Notes: generated by a model not told the origin, from the letters alone. Counted from the first letter of the stretch, positions 1 to 13,130 are shown. The stretch is DNA of 64,000 bases from Gnetum montanum (GCA_015680685.1 MNCI01017578.1:1-64000); one strand, 5' to 3'. Numbers and translations: made by a program.

Positions 1-473
1 GAGGATGAAGTAAGGCTTTCTAGAGCATTCAAAAATGCTGCCAAAATTCCATTTGAAGAATTGAAGACTTTTAATAGTGTAGATATCACCAAATTTTTTT
101 GCAAGTTGGCTAAAGATACTTGATAAGCATTTTGAGTTGGATGAGGTACCAAATCAATTAAGGGTACCGATTGATAATCCCAAGTTAAAGCACATGACTA
201 CTACTTGTTGGGAAAAGGAGTCCCAAGGCTATGTAAGGTAAAATGGTTAACCCATTAGGGATTGAAGTATGATGAAATACACATTAGGGAGAAAATTTGA
301 ATAGTCTCAATAGAGGTAAGAGATGATCATGAAGTTGAAATTCCTAAGGCAAGGTGACAAATATGTTAAGGAGTTTTACATTGAATTTTGTGAACTATTC
401 CATCAAGTTGAGGTAAACTATAATAAGTATGAATAGGTTTCAATCTTTCTTAGAGGTCTTAAAATGGAATTGT
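1..473 (+). pseudogene. gag fragment of element I
   Basis: Broken reading frames show the typical plant Ty3/gypsy gag core. A segment near 120-235 contains DKHFELDEVPNQLR followed by a tryptophan-bearing stretch, and 325-470 reads FLRQGDKYVKEFYIEF and then FLRGLKMEL, the usual helix-turn order of the capsid domain. Several stops and frameshifts interrupt it. The frame stops at 473 because element II is inserted here, and it picks up again at 34341. Identity as gag is firm; the element is inactive. Confidence 0.75.
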
Positions 474-2826
474 TGATGCATAAATATTGGTCACACAACA
501 ACATCCATGAAAAGTTATTTTAAGAGACTATTACCTAAGGCACCTCTCATATGGTTATGGAAACCCAAGAATAGTCTTAGCTAGGAAGGGAAATGTGGTT
601 CTTTAACAGATAAAATAATGCTAATAGTTTTAAAAAACTTTAACAAGGAAATTTAAACGAAATAGTTATTCAAATTAGCAACTTGACCAGAAAAATAAAA
701 TGGTTGGTCATTAAACAAGCTTAGAAAATGAAAGCTTAAAATAATTGAAAACTCATAAACTTCAAATACAAACAAAATCTTTGTATTTGAAATGTTTATC
801 ATACAATAGAGATTAAAGCTCTCAGTTGTAGTAATAACAAACAACAAGTTTTAGCAAAAATCTTAGTACAAAATTCAGCATTAAATCTAATTAGTAAATT
901 GGATAGCTACTTGTACAAGCTTGTCTACACGTGCCTCGAGGAAGCACACCTCCTGCAACAAGTCTATACCCTCTAGCTCTCAAATATGTTCATAGCTCCT
1001 CACTGAAATCCTTTCAAAAGCACCAAAAAAATAGGTTATTGTTGAGAATTTTCCTCTTTGGCCAGTTGAAAGGAACCTTGGGTCTAGTCTTCAAAGGGCA
1101 TGTTGCTAGGGATAAGGACAGAGGTTGCAGTGGAGAAATTAGAAGGTAGCACATAAGGTGAGAAAGAGAGGGGTTCCGCATAGAAGTGGTCACCATAAAC
1201 ATGCCCACAAATTGCAACAAGGAGACTTGATCATACATCGATGTGTTGGGTGTATTTAGTGGGGCATAATGAAAACTTGGTATCATGTCCAATAATTGAA
1301 CCAAAGGCCATTGTAAATCAGACAACCAAAGGTCCAAAATTTGCAGAACTCAAACTCTTTAGAATTGTTGACCACCTAGGATTAGATTTAGGAAGCTAGA
1401 ATTTTGGATGGTAAAATAATGATGCCCTACAATTTTTGTTTCTCTCGCTATCAGAAACCATGCAAAAGTAGCCCAACATGTCACCCAAAATCATCAAAGT
1501 CACATAGGGAAAGATGCAGGCTCCTTGCAAGTTCAATTTTATTTTGGGTAATGTAGGTAGACTGGTCATACATGAATTGTGCAGTTTGAAAAGTGAAGAA
1601 AAAATGGAAATTGTAGGTAAACTCTCATTACCATAATAGTCAATATCTACATCTATGTGGAGGGAAAAAAATAAAGAAATCCACGTTCATTTTGGGGAAA
1701 ATAAGAGGAAAAATGAGAAAACTGGCAGATCAATTTGAGCTAACATTTTAGTAGGTAGCATTCAAATTATGAGGTGTAAAGGAAAGGTGGCAGGGATGAC
1801 CACCATGAATGAATGACTACTATTATATTTTGGGAAATACCTAAGTTTGTAGGCTGAATGATTAGTAGTTGTCACTAAGGAGACTACACAATGGTTGGTA
1901 TTTTAGAGCACCAACATTCTAAGGAATTGTGATTTGGAAATGGAAGACACAACCCATGCAGAATTCACCAGTTTTTTTTTTCCAATGTGTTTGATAAGGT
2001 AGCTCAAGAATACATAAATTTGCTAATCAATTCATAACCTAACTCTTTAACTTCTTTTATTTCAAGTGTTGTGGTGCAAACATGTTCAAAAATCAATTAC
2101 AAGAATGGATTCAACATGCCCTTATAGTATTGTATGCATGAAGGTTTAAATCACATTTGCTATTTCAAAGTAATGGTGAGTTTTGACCAGGAAACTTTAT
2201 TAAGTCTTGGGTTTTTTAGCACACTATAGCAAGCTAGGGAGGTAGCAGTAGAGGCAACGTTGCAAACACTTGCACAGAGGAAACCATTGAAAGGGATCTT
2301 GGATAGAGTAACTATGGGCAAAACTTACTATAAGCAATGGAGGAAAAGGCTAGAATACCTTTATCAAATTTTTCAATAGTAACATTAGGCTTAGGGCATT
2401 TACCCATGTTTTTGAGCATGATAAACATTGTGGAAGAAATGTTTACGAGAAAGCCTCCATGATGAAAAAAAGGTAGAAAAGAATGCTACCCTATAGGCTT
2501 GGTTGTTGTTGAGAGGACTTGAAAGCGAGGATGCCTCAATATCACAAAATCTTAACATTACTTAGCTTTGATCTCTATAGGTAAGTGAAGAGTAGAGCTT
2601 GCAGGGAAGAAACCATTTACCCACATGACTAGTGGCCAAAGAAAATGGCCCCTGCATCCAAATGTAGTGGCATAGTCTTAATGGAATTAGATTATTATGT
2701 TTTCATTTCAATTTAATTAGATAAAAAATAGCTCATTGTGCTATGATTGTAATAAAGGATTGATATTAGCTTGATGAAACCATCTGTTTTGTTTTGTGTA
2801 CTAAGAATTTACTGGTCTATAACTGT

Positions 2827-4444
2827 TGATGCATAAATTTTGGATGCATCAACACCAGGGAAAAAATCATTTGAGAAGACTATTGTCTAAGGTGCCTTCC
2901 ATATGGGTACAGAAACTTGAGAATAGTCTCAGCTGGAGAGGGCTATGTGATGTAATTAAACTATCTAGTCAAGGACTTTAAGTAACTATCTTTGAAATTC
3001 AAGACTTCAGGAAAATACAATAGTTAACTAAAAAAATTAAATTTTCGCTAGTTCCCCACTGTTGCCATTGTACATGCCATCTTGTCATCATGGATACCAC
3101 TATAGCCAACACTATTCATAGCCATTGAGAGAGAGAAAAGACTTGTTTTACTACCAACTGCTATCATTTGNGACCCCTACTATCTATCACCCACCCACAA
3201 CAATTGAAACAATGTGCTATCACCATCAACTATAGCTCTGTAGAACCACCATCGTCATCGAACATCTATCATCACTCATGTCTTTGATGCATGGTAGTTT
3301 ACAAATATGTCTGCCATTGCTGACTACTAGTTGTGGCTTCCACCATGCACCAAAGAGAGACAAACAAAGAAGAAGACTACCCAATGAGTGTTGTTTTTTG
3401 TTAGAGGGCCACTTGTAGTCATCCATGCATCAACTACCATGCACTGCTATGTCACCAATCATCATGTTATGGACATTTGCATCGCTTGCCTTGGTGCCTA
3501 TGCACCTACTTTGCTATCCACCACCTACATCACTTTTTGCACACACTACTAAAGAGAGAGAGGAAGTAGTTGAACATTAGTTAAGAAAAGTCACCTCTAC
3601 TAACATTAATTCCCAACTGGAGAAGGGAGAGAGAGAGGAAGTAGCCAGATGTTAGTTGAGAGAAGTCACTCTACTAACATTGGTTCTTGACTAGAGAAGG
3701 AAGAGAGAGAGATCATCGATGATATTTGGTCTTCTAATGCCCCTAGCCCCAATGCCCAATGCCTCCTCCACCATCAACAAAACATGAAATGTGTACCACA
3801 TCTGCACTACCTCTATAGTGATTACATAATGCAACCACCATGTCCACATAATCACTGGTGACACTAATGTAACCCCCATCGAATGGTCCACTCATCTATC
3901 GCCCACAATTTGCCTACGAATGACACATGATGATCTTGTTGTTCTTCAAAAAGTAATAAAGTATCATGAAAATAACAAAGTTTCAGTTTTAGCAAATATT
4001 ATCCATGGATAAGGCAAAGCTTAATTTCTTATAGTAACTATAATTAACTTTAGAGTATTAAACCCATGTGTTCTAATTTCAAAATCAGAATAGTAATCAA
4101 GAAACTCATCTCTTACAACATTAAATGTAAAAATGGAAATGTAGATACTTCCGTACTCTATTGGGTTTGAGCAAAAATTATTTTCTTTTCTATTGCAAGT
4201 TTTTGTTGACTAATTGCAAGAATACCATCTTAAAAAGGATTTCATGTTCAATTCTAACCTTACACATCTTTAATATTTTTTTTTCTTCTCCTCGCATATA
4301 TTTTGACTTTCGGATTTGCAATCTTCCCTATGATTTTTCATGTTGATATATTTTGGTTCTTACATTTTCATATTGTTTATAATTAGAAATTAGTCTTTTG
4401 AAATCATGGCCTCATGCTTAGCATGGGTGATGTTGGCCTCAACA
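2827..4444 (-). repeat. Left (3') LTR of element III
   Basis: It starts TGATGCAT and ends near ggcctcaaca. From about 3110 it aligns with 9036-10394, for example around the shared stretches accatcaactata/catcatcaactaca and gtgacactaatg. It contains one ambiguous base near 3171. It is strongly depleted in CpG compared with the right copy. A degenerate duplicated block (GAGAGAGAGGAAGTAG units near 3560 and 3635) corresponds to a sharper 66-bp duplication in the right LTR. Confidence 0.7.
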
Positions 4445-5930
4445 CTTAGCCCTCACACTAAAAATTGCATGCAAGTGCAAGGAGTAATAAAAAAACATTG
4501 ACAATCTTAAAGGAAATGTAGAAAATAGAGGACTGAAAAAAATTATGAAACAAACAAATTAAACTTGAAAGCAAACTATATTGATCTAAACATGACTAAA
4601 ATGACCATCTAATTAAGAGAGAACTAAATGTGGGCCATCCTTATCATACCATCTTATTTAATTAAAATCCAAATATATAATTCATTATTTTAACTACATA
4701 GATTTATATTTATAATTAAAATATATAATTAAGATCTAATTGCCAATCTTTTCACAAGGTAAAAGTAAAAAGTATGTGGACTACTTTGAGCACAAGGCCT
4801 ATGCTAAACTTAATGAGAAGGATAGACTCATGTCAAATTGTAGTTAGCTACAACTTTTAAATTTTTCCTTGGGATTTTTTTTTTGACATTTTGAAAGGGA
4901 ATGGGTGAGAAAGGGATTATTTACTTTTCTTCTTCTTCTTCTTCTTTGAACTTTGGGAAAACAGATTCAAAAGGGGAAATGGAGGTTAGGGTGAGGATAA
5001 CTACTGAACCCCATCACACTCAAGAACTTATTACATTGCTAATGAACACTATCCTCATTCTTTTTTTTTTGTTTTTCTTTTTCAAGAAACTTTCCTCATG
5101 GGGTACTTCATTCTTAAGGTAGGAATTCCAACACAAGTTTGGCCAATTAGCTACACTATGAAAGAACATGGTCCTTTTGGAACTTTGCACATGGTGTAGT
5201 TCAACCCTCGTGTATGTGCCTTTAATTATAATTTGATGGCATCATAGCAGGTCTCCTAGGTGGCTAAGGATTCTCAAGTGAAGATACACACACTTCACCC
5301 TATTGCTCACAGGCTAGCCATGGATCATCACACTTGAGGGCTGGGGCTTATGAGAGGAAAAAATGACATTTTCCAAGGTCACCTAGTGATTATGGCTAAC
5401 CATTCTCCAATGTTACATATTCTACACTCACATGATCATGATGATTACATGATAAGTTAGCATCAATTCCATCCTCCATAATCCAACATACTAATAAAAC
5501 TTAAACCTTAAAATAGACTAGGAAGAATCACAGCATTATTGAAATATATAATATAAAAGATATTTTATATAACAATAATGAGATATATTATATAAAGAAT
5601 TATACTTACATTTTTTTTCAATGGTGTTCTAATAACCCAACACCTAGTAACTCAAACAACCATAATGATTACTAAAGTCATGTGAAAAGAAAAAATCAAA
5701 CCAAAACCAATATGCTAAAAAAGAAATGATGGAAATTCAATGAGAATATGCAAATGCAACTATATACAAATGAAATGCATAGTGAGGGAAAAGAAAACAT
5801 GCAACTAAGAATCTACGAGGTGTTCACGTGGGGCACCTGAGTAGAAATACTTCAAATGAAATGCATTAAAATTTCTATGTAACCTATGTCCCTGCAAATT
5901 AGCAATTTTATACACATAGGGGTCAATGAC
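4445..5930. other. Non-coding 3' region of element III
   Basis: No credible gene is seen in either direction. The stretch aligns with 11467-13120 of element II, for example the paired blocks around tggccaattagctacact at 5138 and 12343. It lies between the integrase end and the 3' LTR of the element. It contains T-rich runs and a TCT microsatellite near 4927-4947. Confidence 0.6.
4927..4947. repeat. (TCT)n microsatellite
   Basis: About seven TCT units in the 3' non-coding region of element III. Confidence 0.85.
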
Positions 5931-5954
5931 ATCTATAACTCAAAATGGTTCTAA

Positions 5955-6503
5955 TCACATAGAAGAGAACTTACTTCGAAGACTTATTTGACCAAATGCT
6001 CTACCTATTTTCAAAAATAGATCTCTTATCTTAAAGGCATTACTTGCATGTTCCTTGTCACACCATTGTTTAAAGATTTTTCGATGCTTAAGATTATGAA
6101 AATCAAAACATAATCTTAATTTTCTTGCTTGTTTTCTATCAGGCGCTAAATTTGAATGTTTCATAAGATGAATAATTTTCAATCCTAAAAGTTCATCAAG
6201 TTTTCCTTTCATATAAGTTTCAATCATAGGTCTAGGTCTTGCTAAGTCATTGAATACAACTTCTCTAGGAACATGCTTAATGGATGTGTCATCAAAATTT
6301 GGAGCACCATCTAATGTTTTAAGGGATAATGTCTTATTTATATCTTTGTCCTCCCCTAAAGGTGGTGGATCACTCAGAAGAAATCCATCATGTTGATGGT
6401 AAGGCAAGGTATCTTCATGGATTTCTTCACCTTCCCTAAACTTTTGATAGGGTTGGATGGAATCTATATGAGAAAAAAGATTTATTTTTGTAATTTCACT
6501 CAC
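5955..6503 (-). pseudogene. RT N-terminus fused to integrase C-terminus (element III)
   Basis: A 182-codon open frame begins with the protease-RT linker (acidic, rich in H and D). It enters the RT fingers (ETYMKGKLDELLGLKII, then LRLCFDFHNLKH) and then jumps directly to integrase C-terminal sequence (KQWCDKEHASNAFKIRDL). The RT palm with its YxDD motif, RNase H and the zinc-finger and DDE parts of integrase are absent. The junction lies near 6082 and is the same as in element II near 13330, so it predates both copies. Product function is unlikely. The open frame length may simply reflect chance survival. Confidence 0.75.
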
Positions 6504-6699
6504 ATGGCCATTTATAACATGTTTTCCACACTCAACTTCAATAACTCCAATGTAAATATTAGTATTTTGGTTCTCTGAAGATCGATTTTGCTAATCAAAA
6601 GTCATTACAACTTGCTTATAAAAGGATTCTCTAGGTATAATCATGTATTTAGATTTTCTTTTGATAGGGATTAATAGTTCTGAGAAATCTAACCTAAAG

Positions 6700-7026
6700 A
6701 AGCCACCAAACTTCACTCCAAAAGTTCTAGATAAGAGCACACCATAAATAGGTGATAGGTCAACTAATAAGATATTTGTATAACATGTAAATGTAGGATT
6801 TAAGTTGTACTTTTACTCCTTTTAATGATCTTACTACCAGTACGTTAGAGCCATCAAGTTGTATTACTCTTTTTGTTTTTAGTATCATTTGTGTTCCTAA
6901 AGACTTACATACCTCAAGAGGCATGACACTAATAGTTGCTCTACAATCCATCAAATAGTTATGAACATTATTTTCTAAAATGATCAGAGTTGTTAGGAAA
7001 GAAGGTTGCTCTTTCTTGCTCATCAT
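6700..7026 (-). pseudogene. Retropepsin-like protease remnant (element III)
   Basis: The frame reads NYLMDCRATISVMPLEVC, matching the aspartic protease active-site region in which plant Ty3/gypsy elements have D-S/T-G-A followed by a hydrophobic stretch. Here the motif is D-C-R-A, so the catalytic serine/threonine and the glycine are lost. VIQLDGSNVLVVRSLKGV follows, the usual second half of the domain. Gag is upstream and the RT-integrase fusion downstream, as expected. Confidence 0.7.
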
Positions 7027-8610
7027 GGAATTGTTTGCATTTTATATTGATAATACCTTAGGGCTTTCTGTGAAGTGAACTTGCCTTTCAGGAATTGGGG
7101 ATCTTCCTTTATTGGTTTCTAGTCTATGAACTATCTCTTAGATTGCATCTTTCATTTCATTAAATTGTGCAAGGTCATAGATTAAAATGTTAGCTTTAAT
7201 TTTCTTCAAATCCTCAACTAGATCATAGGTTTTATGTTCATCTTTAGCTTCTTCTTGAGGTGGAGTTTTTCTAGGTATAGAAGGGGGGTTTGGTCATTGT
7301 GGGGTCTTTATTTGGGATGGCCCAATTTGGTTGTTTTGACTAGGAGATTTTTTTTTGGAGGAGTATAATGTTCATTCCTAGTTTGTTGCTATGTGTTGTT
7401 CATGATGTCACTCAGTCTATGATAGAAAGTGTTATGTGGGTTGGGATTACTTACCATAACTTCTAATGAGGAAACCTCTTCATTTTTTGTTCCATGAGGT
7501 ACATTAAGAACCATAATAGGGGTTTTTCCATTTTTTTGGCCTTGGGTATTATCATCATATAATGCTAAAAATTGGAGGCAAGTCTTCTCAGAATGTTACC
7601 TTGTGTTATGGAGATGACAATAGTCGTCATTGATTAATGAACTTGGATTTTTCAATTGTATAGGACCTTTGTTGTTGTTTCACTTTAACTCAATCACCTT
7701 ATTTGAAAGTTTATGTAGTGAAGTTAATATTTAGGTCATCTAATTTTCAGTTTGAGTTATAGGTTCAACAAGATTAGATATCCTATTTGGGTTTATGATG
7801 AATTGGATTAAGGTTTTCAAATGGTTATCATTCAAACCAATTTTAGATAGTAGAAATGAAGAAGATGTGGAACCTTCAAAGTAATTGTTCAAAGGTTGAG
7901 TCAGTTGAAGAGAAGTAAAAGTTTGGAACATAGTGTTGGTCATTGGGAAAGTTGGTAGGGGTAGAGGGTTAGAGTGCATAGGATTACTAATGATCATCAT
8001 CCCAAATTGGGTTTGAATACTATTCATGAGGGTAATTTATTCTAACATGACAACTTTAACCATTACTCCATGTATTTTCATTATGTTGGGATCATATTTA
8101 ATGACATAGGCAAAGAATGGATCGATGGTGGATAAGTAAAAATTGAGAATTCCATTAGGTTGTGGACACATCTTATTTGGCACATAGGCAAGTTGATAAA
8201 GAAATCTTAAGTTGTAGTATTGGACATTTTCTCGAGGTATTTCTTAAGCTTTTAAAATTACTTGATGCTATGGCTAGGCTAGTGAACTTGTAAAATTAGA
8301 GTAAGAACCTATTTTTGAATTCTCGCCATGGGTTAATAGAGGTGTTTGGGAGCATCAAAAACCATTGGTGGCTTTGCTCCTAAAAGTCATCACAAAGACC
8401 TTACATGCTATGCTATTTTGGATAATGTTGTGGATTCTTAGCAAGGTTTTGAAGCATTGTATATGTTGGCGTACATCATTAGTAGGGGTTGTAGGATCGA
8501 AGAATAGGTTTATGTTCTAGAAGGATTTTGGGATGTTATGATAATTATTGAAGTTGAAGGGATTGCTCACGAAGGGAACCAGGGATTGATTAAAAGCCAT
8601 CTTAGTTTAA
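7027..8610 (-). pseudogene. gag remnant of element III
   Basis: Fragments on the minus strand align with the better-preserved gag of element II: MNSIQTQFGMMIISNPM at 8027 matches MNSTQTQFGMMSISNPM. A zinc-knuckle-like stretch near 7610 has C-x2-H, a second H and a terminal C (YCHLHNTR then HSEKTC). The capsid region lies between about 8590 and 8030 with many stops. A serine/threonine- and proline-rich linker leads into protease near 7030. Confidence 0.7.
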
Positions 8611-9030
8611 GTTCTTCTAGGAATAAAGCTTGAGAAACGTGAAGCTCGTTGCTTTCTTAATGTAAAGTAACATGTAGTTGGTCAGCTAGGGGTAGAGAAG
8701 AGTTTACTAATAAAACGAAAAATTAAAGAATATAAATGTTAAAATAAAGCTATAAAATTAAGTAAAAGAAAAAAAATATTGCAATAATAATTTTTTTGAC
8801 TAAGAAAAAAAACACTAAAATATGCTATTTAAAAAAATATTTTTTTAAAAAAAATGCATAAAGTTGCAATAATTATAAAATTTAATAAGAAAATTGCAAA
8901 ATAAAAAAAATTAGAAATTTTTTTTAAATTAAATAACTAAATAAAATCAAGTTACCAAAGTTGGGACTCAAGTAAGGATTGCCAAAACACAAATCTAAAA
9001 TGGGACTGAAAAATTGTCAAGGATGAAAAC
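8611..9030. other. Leader remnant and deleted 5' junction of element III
   Basis: This is an A/T-rich stretch between gag and the right LTR. It matches element II around 27640-27960 (accaaagtt...aaggattgccaaaa). In element II the leader goes on for another 430 bp to a primer-binding site and the LTR start; here it jumps straight into LTR sequence near 9030. A deletion therefore removed the primer-binding site and roughly the first 280 bp of this LTR. Confidence 0.55.
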
Positions 9031-10394
9031 CTCATGTATTGTCACTACTGCCATAATTGCTATTGTTGTGGAGAGAGAAGGGATATCGCCACCGTCTATC
9101 ACCTGCCTTTGCAGCTGAAACAACACATTGTCATCATCAACTACAACTCTGCAGAACCACCACCGCCATGGGATATCTATCATTGCATGCGGCTCTGACG
9201 CATGACAGTTTACAGACATGTTTGCCGTTGTTCTGTGTGGCGCATCTACCACTACCACTGCTGATCACTGGCTGCAGATCCCACCACTTGCCAGAGAGAG
9301 AAAAGAGAGAAAGAGGCTGCCACCCGCAATCGTCGATGCGTCAACTGCCACTCACCGTTTTGTCAGCATCCGTCGTGTGATACAAACGTCTGCTTCACTT
9401 GCGGAGGTGCTTGTGCACCTGCTCTACTGTCCGCCACTTGCATGGCTTGCTGCACATGCTGCTCGAGAGAGAGGAAGTGGCCAGATGTTAGCTGAGAGAA
9501 GCCGCCTCTACTAATGTGGCCATGCTGCTCGAGAGAGAGGAAGTGGCCAGATGTTAGCTGAGAGAAGCCGCCTCTACTAATGTGGCCAGAGAAGAAAGAG
9601 AGAGATTGCCGATGATCTCTGGTCTTTTGCTGCCGCTAGCCCCGATGCCCAAGGCCTCCACCACCACCAACAGAATACAAAACGTCTGCCACATCTGCAC
9701 CGCCAGTTATGAAACACAGCCAGTGTCCACGTAACCGCTGGTGACACTAATGACTAATGTAACCCCTGCCAAATGGTCCACTCGTCTGTCGCCCACGATC
9801 TGCCTACTAATGATGCACGATGGTCCTGTTGTTCTTCAAAAGTAATAAAAAGTCATGGAAATAACAAAGTTTTAGTTTCAGAAAAAATTATCCATGGATA
9901 AGGCAAAGCATAATTTCTTACAGTAACAGCATTTAGCTTTAGAGTCTTAAACCCATTTTCTAAGCTTTGAGTAGGAAAGTTATTAGAAATATTTCAAAAT
10001 CCTAATAGTAATCAAGAAACTTATCTCTTACAACATTTAACTCATATCTTACAACATTAAATGTAAACGTGGAAATGTAGATACTTCCGTTATTGGGTTT
10101 GAGCAAAATTTATTTCCTTTTTTTATTACAAGTATCTGTAGATTAAATGGGAAGAATACCATCTTTTTTATTTCATGTGAAATTCTAACGTTACACATCT
10201 TTAATATTTTTTTTTCTTCTCCCCGCTTTTGGATTTGCAGTCTTCTCTATGGTTTTTCCTGCTGATATATTTTGGTTCTTACATTTTTGTATTTTTTATA
10301 ATTAGCAATTGGTCTTTTTGTAAGTAAAATTTTATTATGTTTATAATTGTTTTGAATCATGACCTCGTGATTACCCTGTGCGATGTTGGCCTCA
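9030..10394 (-). repeat. Right (5') LTR of element III, start truncated
   Basis: It aligns with 3110-4444. It retains many CpG sites that are TG or CA in the left copy, so the pair differs strongly and asymmetrically. It contains a perfect 66-bp tandem duplication (9455-9586). It ends near ggcctca, after which element II's LTR resumes with acaaactatgcaaaatcagc. Confidence 0.65.
9455..9586. repeat. Perfect 66-bp tandem duplication
   Basis: Two adjacent identical 66-bp units start at 9455 and 9521, each beginning CATGCTGCTCGAGAGAGAGG and ending TAATGTGGC. The unit lies inside the right LTR of element III. The left LTR has only older, diverged echoes near 3560-3690. Absence of differences means this duplication is recent compared with the LTR divergence. 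Confidence 0.9.
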
Positions 10395-11466
10395 AGTAAC
10401 AAACTATGCAAAATCAGCTGCACATTCAATGTTTTGGTTTAAACGTTTCCCACTTTGTCAACTCGTTACATCTATCCTCTGTTACACTTCTCAGGTGTTT
10501 ATAATCGCATAAACGTGATGGATTGCTATGTATACCAAAAAGAAGTATAAATTTTCTTTACTCGCAAATTTATCCATCTTTAACTAGGAATCAGAGAAAT
10601 TTAATAAATGGGAAAACTATTAACGATAATGAAAGGTTGAAAATATGGGTTTGTGACGGAAAGAGTCAACTTCTCATCCCAAATAGGATTAAGATTTTTC
10701 TTGATAACTCTGGTCTTGACAATCTGAATACCAAGGTAAACTACATCGTAAGGATAAATGGAGGTGATATCCTGTGTTGCAAGATTTTTTCCCCAAATTA
10801 CCTGAACTCTTAAAAAAATCAGTGTGTTTTCCATCCTACTAAAACTATGCTCTGAAACTAGGAAGTATGAAAAATAGAAAACTCAGGGAGGCAAAACCAG
10901 ATTTTCACTAGATGGGTGTAATCCACCTCTGAAATTAATGCATCACAGTATAGACAGCAACAATGGTTCAAATTTCAAATCAAATCATTATGCCAAGATT
11001 GCATGTTTAACGGCTATGGCCAAGAAGTTATAGTAACTAAAATGTGATGCGCTTGAATCTGGGATCCTGTGTAGAGAGCTTTTTTCATATGCAATCTGAG
11101 GCCACAGAATGAACACAAAAGATTTGGTAGGCCGATGAAAGGTTTGCGGTTTCTATAGTGACAGATCAGCATTATTATGGTGACATTGGTAAAATTTGTT
11201 CATGTTTAATAATGGTGTCAAGTTTACTTGTGGAGGAGTTCAATCATCACTAGAGTATGGGTGCTTTGAATGGTGAATATTGAAAGAAGATGTGAGTTTC
11301 TAGTATACACATACCAGTGTGAGTTTATGGTGATACCATTGAGCTTAATCATGCAACTCATACAAATAACTTGTATAAGTTAAAACCAGAGGATTTTTAA
11401 TTATTATGGGACTAAAACTTATTTGAACATGGCCCTGTGATGGCATGGGAGTGTTAATATCAACAC

Positions 11467-13130
11467 TTAGCACCTAAACTTCAAATTGCATGTAATGTAA
11501 GGATAACGAAAACAAACTTTAAATTACATGCAATGTAAGGATAACAAAAACAAAAGAAATTTTATAGGAGGGAAGAATGTATAAAGCATAAGGAATCAAT
11601 ATATTATAAAATAAGAACATAAAATAAAGGCTTGTGTGTAACCTATAATGTTTTAAATATGATTAAAATAATCACACAATCAAAAGAGCACTAAACATAG
11701 GTCACCCTTGTCACACCACCTTGATTAATCAAAATTTAATATATAAAATTTATACACTATAATTTTAACTATATACATATTGTAATTTATAATTAAGATT
11801 TCATTCCCAATCATCTCACAAGTAATTAGTATTTGATTAATCAAAATTTAATATCTAAACTTTATATATTATAATTTTAGCTGTATAGATATTGTAATTT
11901 ATAATTAAGATTTCAGTTCCAACCATCTCACAAGTAAAAGTAATTAGTATGAGAACCACTTGAGCACAAAACTTATACTAAACTTCATGAAGAGAACATG
12001 CTTCTCTTAGATCATAACTAGCCACAACTTTTGGATTTTTCCTTTGTTTTTGTCTTTGAAAAAATAGAAAGGAAATGGTGTAAAAGGATAAGGAAAAATG
12101 AGATTAATTGAGGAAATTTTGGAAAAGGTAGGAGAATATTTATAAATTTTTTTTTAAATTTTTTTGGAAAATGGGTTAAAAATGGAATGGAGGCTAGGGT
12201 GAGGATTGTTGTTAAACCCCATCAAACTTAAAAACTTATTACACTTCCAATGAACATGATCCTCTTTATTTTCATTTTTTCCTAGAGAGGGCTTTACTCA
12301 TGGTGCACTTCATTCTTAACGTAGGAATTCCATCATGAGTTTGGCCAATTAGCTACACTGCTAAAGAACATGGTCCTTTCAGAAACTTTATCCATGGTGT
12401 AGTTCAAACCTCGTGTATGTGCCTTTTTAATTATAACCTAGATGACATCATAGAAGGTCTCTTGGGTGGCTAAGGGTTCTTCAGTGGAGAGGAACACACT
12501 TCACCCTATTTCTCACAAGATAGCCATGGATCATCACACTTTAGGGTTGGGGCTTATAAGAGGGAAATGGAATTTTCTAAGGTGACCTAGTAATTGTGGC
12601 TAACCATTCTTCAAACTCACATATCCTACAATCACATGACCATGATAATAATATGATAAGTTAGCATAAATCCCATCTTTCATAATCCAACATAACTAAT
12701 AAAACTCAAACCTTGAAATAGATGTGGAAGAATCATAAAAATTATTAAAATATGTTAAAAAAAGAAGGTTTTATATAATAGTAATATGATATAACATGAA
12801 TGTTATATAAAACATTATACTTGCATTATTTTCAAATGGTGTTATGATGACCCAATGCCTAGCAACTTACATGATCATACTAATTATTAAAATCATATTG
12901 AAGAGCACATATAGATCAAACCAAAAGTAAAATTCTAAGAAAGAGACAATGGTAGACTTAGCATGCATGAAAAAATTATGGAAATGCAACAAAAATATGC
13001 AAATGCAACTATATACAAATGAAATGTATGAAGAATAAGAAGAAAGCATGTAGCTAATGATCTACCAAGTGTCCACGAGGACACCTAGTTATAAATGCTT
13101 CAAATGAAATGCATTAAAATTTCTATTTAA
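11467..13130. other. Non-coding 3' region of element II
   Basis: This is the homologue of 4445-5930 in element III, lying between the integrase C-terminal remnant and the 3' LTR. A short direct repeat (attaatcaaaatttaatat, near 11724 and 11836) marks a local duplication of about 110 bp. No reading frame is credible on either strand. Confidence 0.6.

Larger units (their letters stand above)
2827..10394 (-). mobile_element. Element III: Ty3/gypsy copy nested in the left LTR of II
   Basis: Direct repeats 2827-4444 and about 9030-10394 enclose minus-strand gag, protease and an RT-integrase fusion closely related to those of element II. Removing it joins 2826 to about 10395 and restores the order seen in the uninterrupted right LTR of II around 33240. 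The target-site duplication could not be resolved. The first 250 bp or so of its left LTR (from 2827) match the first 250 bp of element II's LTR, but the LTR middles do not match. The 5' LTR/internal junction near 9000 is deleted, removing the primer-binding site. Confidence 0.7.
474..11466 (-). repeat. Left (3') LTR of element II, split by element III
   Basis: The LTR is in two parts, 474-2826 and about 10395-11466, adding up to about 3.4 kb. Part one matches 28398-30015 and 32802-33240; part two matches 33250-34310, including the distinctive stretch around caaaatcagctg. Relative to the right LTR this copy keeps about 350 bp (1340-1800) that the right one has lost. No coding potential is convincing in either copy. 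The exact 3' boundary is approximate because the last 30 bases have diverged between the copies. Confidence 0.7.

Noticed and set aside
9057-9514. Overlapping plus-strand frames of about 100 codons
   Set aside because: They fall in the CpG-rich right LTR of element III and are not open in the left LTR.
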